Source: Eukaryota sp. TZLM1-RC
Taxonomy: Eukaryota > Metamonada: BaSk clade
DNA length: 64,000 nucleotides
Assembly (NCBI GenBank): GCA_040285825.1
Contig: JAUPSS010000015.1
Coordinates: forward strand, 1 to 64,000
Direction of reading: 5' to 3'
The notes beneath the pieces were generated by a model. The model saw only the letters and a program-made list of their open reading frames with translations. It was not told where the DNA came from and searched no databases. Position numbers and translations under genes: made by a program. Shown in pieces: positions 1 through 12,877 of the stretch. Position 1 is the first letter of the stretch. Every line of letters begins with the position of its first letter.

Positions 1-2005
1 GCACCTTGATGGTGTTTTGTTGCTGCTATTGCCTTCGATAATTGTCTAATGCAGAGGTGACTCTTATGTCTCCGACTTTATGCTTTTGGTTCTGTAAAGC
101 GAGAAGCAATTTTGAAGTTATTGTAAATCTGGATTTTCCTGAGCTATCGAGTCTGCACCATATGGTAGAGAATCAGACTTTTAATTCATTTGTTCTTGAA
201 TCCATTCTGAGTGAAGCAGGGAGATCCTTTTAGGCCCATTATTTGTTTAGCTTGGTCTACAAAACTTAAATATCATTAAGCATAATCATATAGTTAAGCT
301 TATATGGATGATATATCATCCTTGATTGGTTCATTTGATTTACTAGAATTAATTGCTCAAGAAATTGCCGTTCATATGAGTCATTGGGCTTCATCTTATC
401 GCCAAATGCCTCTGATTGGCTCTTCTGCTCAAGACCTCGTGATAAACGATTCTATTGTCCCTTTTACTACCTAGTAGTGATGCTTTTGAAGTTTGGTTGT
501 TGTTAGAAATGTGCAAATTCAGAATGAACGTTATTTTGATGAAAATTCGAACTCTTGATTCAATTCTTCCTTTAGATATAGAAAGCATAAATTCTTCACA
601 CATGCTTTCTAAAATTTGCTATTCGAATTTGGAATAACCCACATTTGAGATCTCTTGTTCTTCCATAGTATATTAGATTTTGTCGTTCATTCAATTCATT
701 GAGGAACAGATTTTTGCTGATTTTATTGGATGTAGAACCGAGGAATGCTGAAAAGAGTCACTCATTTTCTTCAGCAAATCGAGGTGTGAGTTTTACTAAC
801 CTTCAATTTGGTGTCAATCAGCATTGTACATTCGTGTAGGTGGCAAAAATTTTATTTATGAAAGAATTTTGTCGTAGATTTCCTTCGATGATTCCTCTAT
901 CTGTTAGTTCCCAATTGCAGTCCCTATTTGTATGAGTTATCTTGTGAACTTGAGATTGCCGCCAAATAAATGGACCAAATGTTTCCTCAATCACGTCGAA
1001 GAAATTCCAAACCGATCTCTTTTACTTACAGTTTTGCTGTAAAAGCTTCAACAAAAATTGTCAAAGATTTTTGAAAAAGCTTGGATTTGCCTTTTCGATG
1101 GAGCTTGGCTTTGGCCATGAAAAGAGATCCCTGGTGCTGTGCAGCGTCTTTTGCAGAATGCTGTGAGTGACATTACTTCTTCTGCTTTAGTAACAACAAT
1201 TCCACATGTTTATGGTACTCTCTTATCCGACTTGCTTTGGACTCTGAATATGAGAGATTTTCGTTTCCTTTATCCTGGGCCCTGATAATTTTACTCCTCA
1301 TAATTTAATTTGTAAATCTCGAGAAAATTACAACCTACTCATTTGTTAAATTGTAAACATTTTATTACTTTTAGAAACAGGTTCATGATGCTGTAGAGAC
1401 CAGTTATATTGTATGTAAAATCTCATAGAATTGAATCTTCTTGGAACCTCTGTTGTCAAATCTGTTTGATGCTGAAGATGATTTTCATAAGAATAATAGA
1501 GGTGATGTCATATTACCTGGATTAGATGGAAGCTTCATTCTATTGGATGTAATGTCTGTTGATCCTTGTAATGCCTCAAATGAAAGGCTAGTTAATTCTG
1601 AAATTCATGATCCCCTTTCAAATGCTGAAAAATTTTAAATTCAAAAATACAATGAACCTTTGTCTAAATTAGCCAGTTTGTTGCAGCATGCAGAAAATAC
1701 AATTTGTATCCATTTGCATTTTCCCTTTTGGTTCACTGGCACCAACTGCTTTACGTTTTTGGATGATTTTTGAAATGATTGTAAAAGAGAAGAACTGGCA
1801 AGTTTCTGCAATAGATTGTTTTGGCAAAATAGAATTTGTGTTTTCTATTTTTAAAGGGGATGTTGAAGATGGTTTCTGATGCTTTGCTTTCTCTTGGATC
1901 TCACTATGAAAGAGTTGCATCTAGTGTTTTTGTTCTGGAGAGATGGATTTTTAGATGTTGATTTATAGGTTTTGAATAAAAATTAAAATTTTGGTAAAAA
2001 AAAAA
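1..2005 (+). mobile_element. RLE-B non-LTR retrotransposon, broken copy cut by window edge
   Basis: This copy enters in the RT finger/palm region, where the TIDGASVAAIASD block can be read in pieces. A YMDD catalytic box lies at 301-312. The thumb, the zinc motif and the RLE core follow (RGDVILPGLDGS near 1500-1535, with the second acidic residue of D-x13-D in the LLDVMSVDPC block). The C-terminus ends at the family stop near 1968, followed by an AT-rich tail and about ten A's at 1996-2005. Frameshifts, small insertions and duplicated words are so frequent that no long frame survives. It is one of the most degraded B copies here. It could be genuinely old, or partly damaged by poor base calling. 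Family assignment is secure from the C-terminal 500 bp. Confidence 0.8.
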
Positions 2006-2555
2006 GAAATTGAAGTTCAATTCTTTTCCTGCTCTTTCTTTTATTAAAACTGCGAAACCTTCAAAGAAATTTAATGTAGATATTCAATGTTACCAAAAAG
2101 AGAAACTGGCAAATGGAACCAACTGATGCTTAACATGCTCAACACGTCCCTAGCTGAGATAAGGGTTCATTGTACTTTTTGAGTTTTTGCTCTTTTCAGC
2201 AAAGCAAAGTGGAGTTTCATCTCTTTTTAGCAAAGTCAATTGCTGAGTCTTTACAAACATCAACAGTCGACAACATCAACAACTTTAATAACACCCATCA
2301 GACGCAGGGTAATTAAATCAGACGCAAAAGTATTTTCATTTTCATTTTTCAGGATACGACAACCTTCGCTGCAAGTGGTTCAACAAAGCTTCAATGTGAT
2401 GGCTTTTGCACATGGCGCATAGTTGGTCTCTAACAGCATCGTGAACAACTGAGCGATATGTAATATTAAATTTGCAATTAAAATAAATGATTCCAGATTA
2501 ATGAGCTGACCACAACGACAAATCATCAAATCATTTGGCACTACATGGCTTTGGC
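2006..2555 (-). mobile_element. RLE-F remnant: degenerate zinc motif and endonuclease region
   Basis: On the minus strand, broken frames read PNDLMICRCGQL, then a stretch resembling the HDAVRD block, then VIKVVDVVDC, which matches the VVDVVTVDVC part of the family A endonuclease core. Overall similarity to A is weak, so I treat it as a separate relative. It lacks RT and its C-terminal domain is scrambled. It abuts the poly(A) of the preceding B copy on the left and a B fragment on the right. No TSD was recognised. It is too decayed to encode a protein. Confidence 0.5.
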
Positions 2556-3250
2556 CAGTTCTTCACTTTACAATCATTTCAAAATCATCCAAAAACGTAA
2601 AGCAGTTGGTGTGGAAGTGAACCAAAAAGGAAAATACAAATGGATATAAATTGTATTTTGCATGCTGTAGAACTGCTGAATTTTGGACAAAAGGTTCAGT
2701 ATATTGAATTTAAAATTTCTCAGCATTTGAGGGATGATGAATTTCAGAATTAACCAAGCTCTCATTTGAGGCATTACAAGGATCAACAGACATTACATCC
2801 AATAAAAATGAAGCTTCCATCTAATCCAGGTAATATGACATCACCTCTATTATTCTTATGAAAATCATTTTCAGCATCAAACAGATTTGACAACAGAGGT
2901 TCCAAGAAGGATTCAATTCTATGAGATTTTACACATACAAATATAACTGGTCTCTTACAGCATCACATGAACCTTGCTTCTAAAAGTAATAAAAAATGTT
3001 TACAATTTAACAAATGAGTAGTTGTAATTTCTCGAGAACATTTACAAAATTAAATTATGAGGTAAATTATCAGGCCAAGATACAGAACGAAATCTCATAT
3101 TCAGAGTCCAAGCAGAATCGGATAGAGAGTACCATAAAACTTATTGGAGTGTTGTTACTAAGGCAGAAGAAGTACTGTCACACATATCTTGTAAAAAGAT
3201 TTGCAAAAGCAGGATTCTTTTTCTTGCCAAGCCAAGTCTAACATCAAAAT
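2556..3250 (-). mobile_element. RLE-B fragment: zinc motif and endonuclease part
   Basis: In minus orientation this runs from the AKKKNPAF linker (near 3210-3245) through the C-x-C-x7-H-x3-C zinc motif and the RGD...D endonuclease core to the DDFEMIVK block at the left end. It lacks RT and also the last 60 or so codons and the poly(A), so both ends are cut. The left end joins the F remnant directly. The right end meets a plus-strand B copy, giving a fold-back of the same family. Confidence 0.7.
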
Positions 3251-3258
3251 CAAAGGTT

Positions 3259-6200
3259 ACTCACGCAGCACGTCTGATTGCTTTTGAGTAAAAAGCCTGG
3301 AAACTGGAATCAAACCTGATGGAATACGCCCAATTGCTGTTGGTGAATCTCTTTCTCGTTTGCTGGCATCAATTGTCTTCGATCGTGCTCAAAGACAAAG
3401 CTTCTACATTTTGAATCCTCATCAATTTTGGAATCAAAACAATTGATGGTGCTTCTGTTGCTGCTATTGCCTCTGATACCTTTTAATGCAGAGGAAAATA
3501 ATTTTTATTTTAATCTGACTTTAAAAATGCTTGTTTCTGTAAAGCGAGAAGCAATTTTGAAGTTATTAAATCTGATTTTCCTGAGCTATCGAGTTTTTTC
3601 TACCATTTTTATGGTAAAGAATCAGATTTAATTTTTCAATTCATTGCTCTTAAATCATCTTCTGGAGTGAAAGCAGGAGATCCTTTAGGCCCATTATTGT
3701 TTTGTTTAGCTATTCACAAAACTTTAAGTATCATTAAGCAGAAAATGCCCTTCCTATAAAAAATAGTAGCTTATATGGATGATATACCTCCTTGATTGGT
3801 TCATTTTGATTTACTAGAATTGGTGGCTCAAGAAATTGCCGATTCATATGAAAATATTGGGCTTTATCTTAATGCGAACAAATGCCTTCTGATTGGTCTT
3901 CTGCTCAAGACCTCGTGATAAACGATTCTATTGTCCCTTTTACTAATTATAGTAGTGATGCTTTTTAAGTTCCTTGGTTGTTGGTTAGGAAATGTACTCA
4001 AATTCAGAATGAATTGCAAGTTATTTTGAAAATGAAAATTAAGGCAGGTTCAATTTCTTCTTTTAGAATATAGAAAAGCATGTTAAATTTTTTATGCTTA
4101 AAATTTGCTACACTTTTTTTTAAATTTAATTTTTATTCTAAAACCTATAAATCAACATCTAAAAATCCATCTCTCCCAAAACAAAAACACTAGATGCAAC
4201 TCTCTCATAGGTGAGATCCAAGAGAAAGCAAAGCATCAGAAACCATCTTTCAACATCCCCTTAAAAATAGAAAACACAATTCTATTTTTTGCCAAAAACA
4301 ATCTGTTGAAATTTCTACCAGTTCTTCTCTTTACAATCATTTCAAAATCATCCAAAAACGTAGAAAGCAGTTGGTGCAAGTGAACCAGGGAAAAATACAA
4401 ATGGATACAAATTATGACTTTTTGCATGCTGTAGGACTTGGCCAATTTGGACAAAGGTTCATTGTATTTTTGAATTTAAAAAATTTTCAGCATTTGAAGA
4501 GGGATTATGAATTTCAGAATTGACTTCATTTGAGGCATTACAAGGATCAACAGACATTACATCCAATAAAGATGAAGCTTCCATCTAATCGGAGGTAATA
4601 TGACATCACCTCCTATTATTCTTATGAAAAATCATTTTTCAGCATCAAACTAAAATTTGACAACAGAGGGTTCCAAGAAGGATTCAATTCTATGAGATTT
4701 ACACATACAATATAACTGGTCTCTTGGCATCATGAACCTTGCTTTCAGAATAAAATGTTTACAATTTAACAAAATGAGTAGTTGTAATTTCTCGAGAACA
4801 TTTACAAAATTAAATTATGAGGTAAATTATCAGGCCAGAATCAAAGGAAGCAGAAATCTCACATTCAGAGTCCAAGCAGAATCGGATAAGAGAGTACCAT
4901 AAACATTGGAATTGTTGATTTACTAAGACGCAGAAGAAGTACTGTCACACATATCTTGTAAAAGATTTGCAAAAAGCGGGATTCTTTTCTTGGCCAACCG
5001 AGTCTAACAAATGCTCACACTGGGAGAATAAATACCCACATTTTGAGATCTTGTCTCCTTCCATAGCATTAGATTTTTGTCGTTCTTACCTAATTCATTG
5101 AGAACAGAATTTTTGCTGATTTATTGGATCTGAAACGAGGGAATGTTGAAAAAGCCATTTTATTTTCTTCAGCAAATTTTGGGTGGAAGCTGGATTTACT
5201 AAATCTTCAATTTTGTGTCAATCAGCATTCTTTGGGTGGAGGCAAAAAATTTTATTTTATGAATTTTTCTCGTAGATTTCCTGATGATTCTCATCTGTTA
5301 GTTCCCAATTGCGGTCCTTATTTTGTTGCGAGTTATCTCTGTGAACTTGAAAAATTGCCGCCCACAAATTTGGACCAAATGTTTTCCTCAATCAATTCAA
5401 GAAATTCCAAAACCGATCCCTTTTTTTAATTTTACAGTTTTGCTGTAAAAAGCTAAAAGTGTCAAAAGATTTTTTGAAAGCTTGATTTTTGATGTTAGAC
5501 TTGGCAGCCGAAAAAGAATCCCCGCTTTTGCAAATCTTTACAAAGACTCATGTGTGACAAGTACTTCTTCTGCCTTAGTAACAACAATTCCACAAGTTTG
5601 TATGGTGCTCTCTTTATCGATTCTGCTTGGACTCTGAATATGAGATTTCGTTCCTTTATCTGGCCTGATAATTTACCTCATAATTTAATTTGTAAAATGT
5701 TCTCGAGAAAATTATACTCATTTGTTAAATTAGTAAACATTTTATTACTTTTAGAAGCAAGGTTCATGATGCTGTAAGAGACCAGTTATGTTAATATGTG
5801 TAAATCTCATAGAATTGAATCCTTCTTGGAACCCTCTGTTGTCAAAATCTGTTTGATGCTGAAAATGATTTTCATAAGAATAATAGAGGTGATGTCATAT
5901 TTCCTGGATTAGATGGAAGCTTCATTATTGGATGTAATGTCTGTTGATCCTTGTAATGCCTCAAATGAAAAGGCTTATTAATTCTGAAATTCATAATCCC
6001 CTTTCAAATGTTGAAAATTTTTAAATTCAAACACAATGAACCTTTGTCCAAATTGGCCAGTTACATGCAAAATACAATTTGTATCCATTTTGTATTTTCC
6101 CTTTTTGGTTCACTTGCACCAACTGCTTTTTACGTTTTTGGATGATTTTGAAAATGATTGTAAAAAGAGAAGAACTGGCAGAAATTTTCCACAGATTGTT

Positions 6201-6378
6201 TTGGCAAAAATAGAATTGTGTTTTCTATTTTTAAGGGATGTTGAAGATGGTTTCTGATGCTTTGCTTTCTCTTGGATCTCACTAGAGAGAGTTGCATCTA
6301 GTGTTTTGTTCTGGGGAGAGATGGATTTTTAGATGTTGATTTATAGGTTTTTGAATAAAAATTAAAATTAAAAAAAAC
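3259..6378 (+). mobile_element. RLE-B copy interrupted by a second B copy
   Basis: The plus-strand B sequence starts in the LAARLIALVKPG block (RT) and reads through motif A (near 3500), motif B, a YMDD box near 3773-3784 and the thumb to 4113. It resumes at 5012 with the CYTGRITHILRS block and continues to the stop near 6345, with a short A-run at 6370-6377. The interruption is a minus-strand B copy (4114-5011). The frame is broken many times, often in T or A runs. Candidate outer repeats CAAAGGTT at 3251-3258 and 6379-6386 exist, but the left flank does not continue the right flank, so I do not count them as a proven TSD. Confidence 0.75.
4114..5011 (-). mobile_element. 5'-truncated RLE-B inserted in opposite orientation into RLE-B
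   Basis: It begins with a T-run at 4114-4121 (the poly(A) tail on the minus strand). It contains the family B 3' end, endonuclease core and zinc motif, ending at the GLAKKK linker near 5005. Flanks are TGCTACAC (4106-4113) and TGCTCACAC (5012-5020), an imperfect 8-bp TSD differing by one base. The host B copy reads across the insertion from LKICYT to GRITHI. It is 5'-truncated before the RT, and several frameshifts are present. Confidence 0.75.
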
Positions 6379-7505
6379 CAAAGGTTCATTTTTTAATGAA
6401 AAATTTAATTTATTGTTAAACTACAGTCTAAAAGTCAATATCTTTCAAAACAAGCTTCCACACATCAAACCACACAACAGCAATTTCTTCGTAATGTGCA
6501 CTGACAGACATCAAAGCTTTTCGAAATCATTTTAGGAATTGATTTGAAAATAGTAAAAACAATACGATTTAGCCACAAGCGACGATCAAACAAACTTATT
6601 CATTCTTCTTTTTCACAAGATTTTCAAAATCATCAATAAAATTCATGCAGTTTTCCAAGACGACCATACAACGATATAGCAAATGGGCAAATTTGGTAAT
6701 CTACATGGCGAACATGTTTCAATTCTTTTAAAGGATTTGCATATTTTTCCGTTTGTACAATTCGGAGTCATCAAGGGATACTTCAGATTGAGCATTTTTC
6801 AAGGAGCATTTTTCTTGCAAACATCCACTGTTACGACATCAACAACACATTCATGACATCATCAAACGAGGGCACAACAACATCAGCACGTCGTTTTCCA
6901 TATTCTGAATCTCTACGCTTTCATTTATATCAGAGACCTCAACAAAGGTTCTACAAAAGATTCAATATGATAGAATTACACATTGCATGGATTTGATCTC
7001 TGACTGCATCATGCAACGTAGAGATGATAGACAAATCTATTACAATTAAATAAAATGTGATAATGTTAAACCAGCTCCACAATTTTGCAAAAACAAATCA
7101 TTGGGCAAATTACAAGGCCATAAATAACAACGCATTCTCATAGTAGTGGTCCATTGGCCGTCATTCAAAAAATAGCCAAAAATCTGGGGAATTTGATTTA
7201 TCAAAACTGCAGATGAATTGTCCTTCAAATCAATCATTTGTAAAAGCAGGATTTTCTAGCTGTGTCTAAGTCGAACAATAAAATCCTTGCTTTTCAAATC
7301 TTTCTCAAAAGATGTCGTTGGAGCTTTTTCAACGCAAATTTTAATGAATACAAACTTCTGTCTGGAATTTGAATGGATATGGAAACATGATTGCCATAAG
7401 TCGGGAGATAAACTGGATATTTCTTCTCTTAAGTTATCGTGAGGAATAAGCTTTATTTGCAGTTTCAAGAAGATTTTCGGCAAAAGGATATCCTCTAGAG
7501 AATTC
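6379..7505 (-). mobile_element. RLE-A truncated unit (thumb to 3' end)
   Basis: The minus-strand 3' UTR of family A (ACAGTCTAAAAGTC near 6424) and its terminal DIDF stop are followed upstream by the endonuclease core near 6835-6900, the zinc motif near 7075, and the linker up to the FSRR block at 7500. A scrap of family B (6379-6390) precedes the A tail. It is the remains of the A/B hybrid junction described for 12966-13105. The right end is interrupted by the RLE-C insertion in the TCTAGAGAATTC target (7494-7505). The frame is broken. Confidence 0.75.
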
Positions 7506-7560
7506 TTGTATTTATTGAATTTGCACATATGATTAAATTAAATCATAACTTATGGGACGA

Positions 7561-9560
7561 CCTTCTGATACCTTTTTAATGCAGGAAAATAATTTTATTT
7601 TTAATCTCGACTTTAAAATGCTTTTAATTCTGTAAAAGCGAGAAGCAATTTTTGAAGTTATTAAATCTGATTTTTCCTGAGCTATCGAGTTTTTTCTACC
7701 ATTTTTATGGTAAAGAATCAGATTTAATTTTAATTCATTTGCTCTTAAATCATCTTCTGGTGTGAAGCAAGGTGACCCTTTAGGCCCATTATTGTATTGT
7801 TTAGCTATTCATAGAAAACTTTAAATATCATTAAGCAAAAATACCCTTCTATAAAAATAGTTGCTTATATGGATGATATATCCTTGATTGGTTCATTTGA
7901 TTTACTAGAATTGGTTGCTCAAGAAATTGCTGATTCATATGAAAATATTGGCTTCATCTTAATGCTAGCAAATGCCTTCTGATTGGCTCTTCTGCTCAAG
8001 ACCCTCGTGATAAACGATTCTATTGTCCCTTTTTACTAATTATAGTAGTGATGCTTTTAAGTTCCTTGGTTGTTGGTTAGAAATGTGCCTCAAATTCAGA
8101 ATGAATTGCAAGTTATTTTTGGAAAAAAATGAAAAATTGAACTTGATTCAATTTCTTCTTTAGATATAGAGAAAGCATATTAAATTTTTGTATGCTTAAA
8201 ATTTGCTACACTGGGAGAATAACCCACATTTTGAGATCTTGTGCTCCTTCCATAGCATTAGATTTTTGTCGTTCTTTTAATTCATTGAGAACAGAATTTT
8301 TTGCTGATTTATTGGATGTAGAACCAGGAATGTTGAAAAAGCCATTTATTTTCTTCAGCAAATTTGGGGGTATTGGATTTACTAAATCTTCAATTTTGTG
8401 TCAATCAGCATTTCTTGGGTGGTGGCAAAAATTTTATTTATGAATTTTTCTCTGTAGATTTCCTGATGATTCCCATCTATTTAGTCCCCAATTGTAGTCC
8501 CTATTTGTATAAGTTATCTTGTGAACTTGAAAAATTACCGCCACAAATTTGGACCAAATGCTTTCCTCAATCAATTCAAGAAATTCAAACCGATCTCTAT
8601 TTAATTTACAGGTTTTGCTGTAAAAGCTTCAACAAAAATTGTCAAAGATTTTTGAAAGCTTGGATTTTGATGTTAGACTTGGCTTGGCCAAGAAAAAGAA
8701 TCCACTTTTGCAAATCTTTTACAAGATATGTGTGACAGTACTTCTTCTGCCTTAGTAACAACAATTCCGCAAGTATATGGGTACTCTCTTATCCGATTCT
8801 GCTTGGACTCTGAATATGAGATTTTCGTTCCTTTATCTGGCCTGATAATTTACCTCATAATTTAATTTGTAAAATGTTCTCGAGAAATTACAACTACTCA
8901 TTTGTTAAATTGTAAACATTTTATTACTTTTTAGAAAGCAAGGTTCATGATGCTGTAAGAGACCAGTTATATTGTATGTGTAAATCTCATAGAATTGAAT
9001 CCTTCTTGGAACCTCTGTTGTCCAAAATCTGTTTGATGCTGAAAAATGATTTTTCATAAGAATAATAGAGGTGATGTCATATTACCTGGATTAGATGGAA
9101 GCTTTATTTTTTATTGGATGTAATGTCTGTTGATCCTTGTAATGCCTCAAATGAAAGGCTTGTTAATTCTGAAATTCATAATCCCCTTTTCAAATGCTGA
9201 AAATTTTAAATTCAAAAATACAATGAACCTTTGTCCAAATTGGCCAGTCTACAGCATGCAAAATACAATTTGTATCCATTTGTATTTTTCCCTTTTGGTT
9301 CACTTGCACCAACTGCTTTACGTTTTTGGATGATTTTTGAAAATGATTGTAAAAAAGAGAAGAACTGGCAGAAATTTCAACAGATTGTTTTTGGCAAAAA
9401 TAGAATTGTGTTTTTCTATTTTTAAGGGGATGTTGATGATGGTTTCTGATGCTTTGCTTTTCTTGGATCTCACTATGAGAGAGTTGCATCTAGTGTTTTT
9501 GTTTTTGGGAGAGATGGATTTTTAGATGTTGATTTATAGGTTTAGAATAAAATTAAAAAA
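7561..9560 (+). mobile_element. 5'-truncated RLE-B nested in RLE-C copy 1
   Basis: It starts at the SDTFFNAEENNF block of the RT and runs through motif A (near 7608-7625), motif B (near 7745-7775), YMDD near 7866-7877, thumb, zinc motif and RLE to the stop near 9538. The tail is GAATAAAATTAAAAAA. The flanking TSD is TATGGGACGA (7551-7560 and 9561-9570). Copy 2 of RLE-C has the same 3' region without this insertion (near 14280), so the pre-insertion site is known. Frames are interrupted mainly by extra A or T in runs. Confidence 0.88.
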
Positions 9561-9570
9561 TATGGGACGA

Positions 9571-12500
9571 CTATCATTAAACCAAGATTTCCCTCTACAA
9601 AAATCTTGATTTGCTTTGCTGTCTAGCTAAAAGCTTCCCTAATTCGATTGAAAAACCGCGGTAATCTATTAATAATGGCAAATTGAATCCGTGAACGCCA
9701 TAAAAAAATATCAAATCTTTTCATTGTTTTTCTTTTCACCATTTTTGGAAGTCATCCAAAAAGTTTCTGCTTCAACTGATAATCTTCCATTTATCGAAAA
9801 TGGGAAAGCAATAAAAACCAGCTGTATTTCTATCGACATTTGCATCTTCAATTTCTTTATCATATTTTTCTATGTTTTTTCTTTTTGCTTTAAAATCCAG
9901 AGCAGCCCACAGGATTAAGTTTTCTTCTGTGAACCAAAGTATCGTTTGCAACATTACATGAGACAAAGTCAACAATAGCTTCAGAATTATCAATCCAATC
10001 ACAGTATACATCACCTCTATCATCAGAACCAAAAATTATTCAGAGAAAGTGTTTCCCTTCAGCAGGGGCTCTTTGATACACGATATCCTAGCAGTTTGTG
10101 CCATATTGAAAACAGTGTCTCTAACAGCATCATGTAATGAAGAACGATAAGTTATCAATTTAGAGCAATTTAGAGCATGGCGCAAAGTGAGTTGAGGTGA
10201 ATTCGAACAAATACATTTTTTTCTTTTGATAATAATTGGTTAATGGGATGTTCAAATATAATCTCATTTTTGTTACAAATGCTTCATTAGTGGCACACAA
10301 TCCAAATCTTCGTGGTACAATGGTTGCAAAAAGTGAAGAATCTGACGCCTTGTTTTCACAAACACCCTTTTCCAATAACAATGAGTGAAGATCTTGATTT
10401 AAAACAGCCGAGCTGCAAATATTATTATAAAGATCTTTTTCATACATTCCAGTCAATCTTTTTCTGTAATGTTCGAAGAGTGTACTTCAAATTTAAAAAC
10501 ATTTTTCTGGAATATTGCCATTGAATGATTGGGGAAAACATCGACCCCATTTTTCTACATCAATTCTTGAAATTTCTTCATTTAATGCAAAAAACAGTGG
10601 AACTTTTGCGTTGTCATCAATAAATCTTCCCAATCTGCAAATCTTTCGGAAAACTCAAAGATTGCATTTCTGCATCCACCAACAAAAGCACCCGAGGTAA
10701 GAATAGAAGCCTTCGTTCACCCTAAACCACCATAATGTGGACTAAGGTAAGCATGATCTGGAATTTGAAACATTTTACATCCCAGTAATTGAGCCAGAAC
10801 TTTTGCACGTAACTCATTAAACTTTTGAGCCAAAGGTCTAGTGACGAGAGGATTTGTAGATCGAAATATATGATTAAAAATTGGAACTAAAAACACAGTC
10901 TTATAATGGTAAAATTTGATGTGTTTTTTATATCTAAATTCATCATTCGGTCAATTTTGTCAGAAATTGAGTTCAACTTTTCAAACAATTTTTTTGGTAA
11001 TTTCATCATTATTTCCTAAAAACGAACCCAAATGACGAATAGCATCAATTGAATATAATTTGGCTTGAATTTCAATATCATCAATTATTGTGGAAACTGG
11101 AGAATTCGATAACAAAAACACATTTAAGTAGAATTAAGTCGGAGACCAATTTTGGTAAATAATTCTTTAAAAACATACAGTTGCTTTTTCACAATATCTA
11201 AATCACTAATAAGCACAACATCATCCATATATGCAATCATTTTTAGTGAAGGAAACATCTCTTGAATTTGCAGTAGAATAGGATGAATGGCCAAATAAAA
11301 CAAAAGAGGTCCTAACGGATCTCCTTGCTTTTACGCCATGATGAACTCAAAATGTTGTTACCAAAATGTAAATTAGAATATGTGCAATATGTTGATTGAA
11401 AAATATGGTATTAATTCCGGCATATATTGCAATAGAGCACCATGGATACTGCGACGACTTAGTGAATTGAAAACATTACTAAAATCCAATGACATGCAAA
11501 CATTGGATTCATTTTGACGAAATAAGACATCAGTAGCAAAAATCGCTGAAGAGACTCCATCTGTAGTATTTATACCATATTGAAAAGGGTAATAAAAATC
11601 TTTTTAGCTTTTTCATTGAACCTGCTTAAGCAACACGCAGAAAAAAATATTGTGTAAAGCTCTCAGAGACTGCAATGGGACGAACATCCATTTTTGAATT
11701 TTTGACAAGTGCAGTCAAACGAGAACTTCTTAATTCTTCTGGGTATTTGCGTTGACCAGATAATATTTGGTTGAAAAATTTGGTCAATAAACCAAGGCAA
11801 TCTTCTGAAGAAATAATCGCGGCTTTTACATGATCAATAGTAATACCAGAAAGTCCGGCAGACTTACCACGAGGTCTCTTTTTGATAACCGAAAAAAACT
11901 TCTGATGGCATCAATGGATAATTTTTCCCAGTATGTGCCGTAAAAATTTTGATCCATTATAGGGTCTTCATAAGGATGAAGTATTTTTCAGTTTATCTAT
12001 TGTATTTTTCATTGTTCGGTGCTTTAACCCGGGACTTAAAGCTGACAAAGCCTTGGACCATTTGTTGTCAAAGCATTTGTCTTCAAAAATTTTACTTAAT
12101 TTCTCGGATGACTGATTTCTCGGTGCTATATTAGTTAAAATCTTCGGAAATATTAACAAAAATTTTGTTCAAAAGGAGGACAAAAAGAACCAAAAATTCC
12201 CAAATAATATTGATAGCATACTTTCCTTTACATAATTGATCCAAAAATCTTTGAAAAAAACGAAAAGCAAATTCATTGCATTTGGTCGGATGAATTTCTT
12301 GAGGTATTCTTATAGGAGGATGGTAGTTATCAACTATGCGGCATTTCAAGCAGCGGTCAGAAGTTTTTCCTTTGCATTTTTCTAAAAGAAATACCACAAG
12401 TGTTGCAAGTTTTGTGCTTTAAACGGTTGCAAACTGGTTTTGCAACAATTTGTGGAGCATTATTTATGGGTTCTACCTTAGACTCTTTCCTTCTAATAAA

Positions 12501-12767
12501 TTTTTCTTTTACATTTTGGTTCAGAATTTGCCGCATCATTTTTCCAACATTGGGGCATGTTCGAGCATTATGTCCCTGTTGTCGACACTTTGAGCATCTG
12601 TAGGAGCGTGGCTTTGTTTTTGAACAAACTTTGTTTTCATCGTGATTGTCTAAAAATTCTTGATCAGAATTTTTTGTCCAAAATGAGAGAGAAGAGGTTG
12701 AGGAGGAGAGGTGGAAAAGGACGTCTTGAGCATCTTGTTGACTATCGTTCTTTCTTTTTGACTCCAT
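9571..12767 (-). pseudogene. RLE-C polyprotein (zinc fingers, RT, RLE), frame broken
   Basis: The ATG at 12767 opens MESKRKNDSQQDAQ. A CCHC knuckle CSKCRQQGHNARTCP follows near 12555-12600, then a basic stretch and a CxxC...CxxC finger (CNTCG, RCLKC). After a variable linker come RT blocks, including the reverse complement of YMDD near 11219-11230 and FSNAFNSLSRRSIHG near 11430-11490. The region at 10160-10456 gives the C-terminal linker with zinc motif. The RLE core reads RGDVY...DFVS near 9950-10015. Frameshifts separate the blocks. It is predicted to encode the nicking and reverse-transcription machinery of the element, but not as one protein in this form. Confidence 0.75.
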
Positions 12768-12877
12768 TAGAATCAGAAACTGATTCAGGCATCAACAAGA
12801 AAGAATAGAAGCAATGATCTCAGTTCAGCCAGGTTTTTAAGTTAAAACGGTTATATGTAGAGGCTTAGAGAAAAAAA

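Larger units (their letters stand above)
7506..12877 (-). mobile_element. RLE-C copy 1, nearly complete, with nested RLE-B
   Basis: The element is bounded by the 12-bp repeat TCTAGAGAATTC (7494-7505 and 12878-12889), which sits in an A unit continuous on both sides. Without the nested B (7561-9560) and its extra TSD it is about 3.36 kb. In minus orientation it has a 110-nt leader (12768-12877), an ATG at 12767, zinc fingers, RT, a second zinc motif, RLE, and a 3' end AATTCAATAAATA a few bases from the TSD with no poly(A) run. Copy 2 (14236-18540) has the same length and target. Confidence 0.88.

Noticed and set aside
1669-1920. Short frames such as 1669-1920 minus, 2240-2422 plus, 5550-5777 plus as genes
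   Set aside because: All fall in the wrong strand or frame of recognisable RLE copies and show no conserved domain.
3251-6386. CAAAGGTT on both sides of the B copy at 3259-6378 as a TSD
   Set aside because: The left copy lies in a B minus fragment and may be a mutated CCAAGCTT of that fragment. The left flank does not continue the right flank, so eight matching bases prove little.
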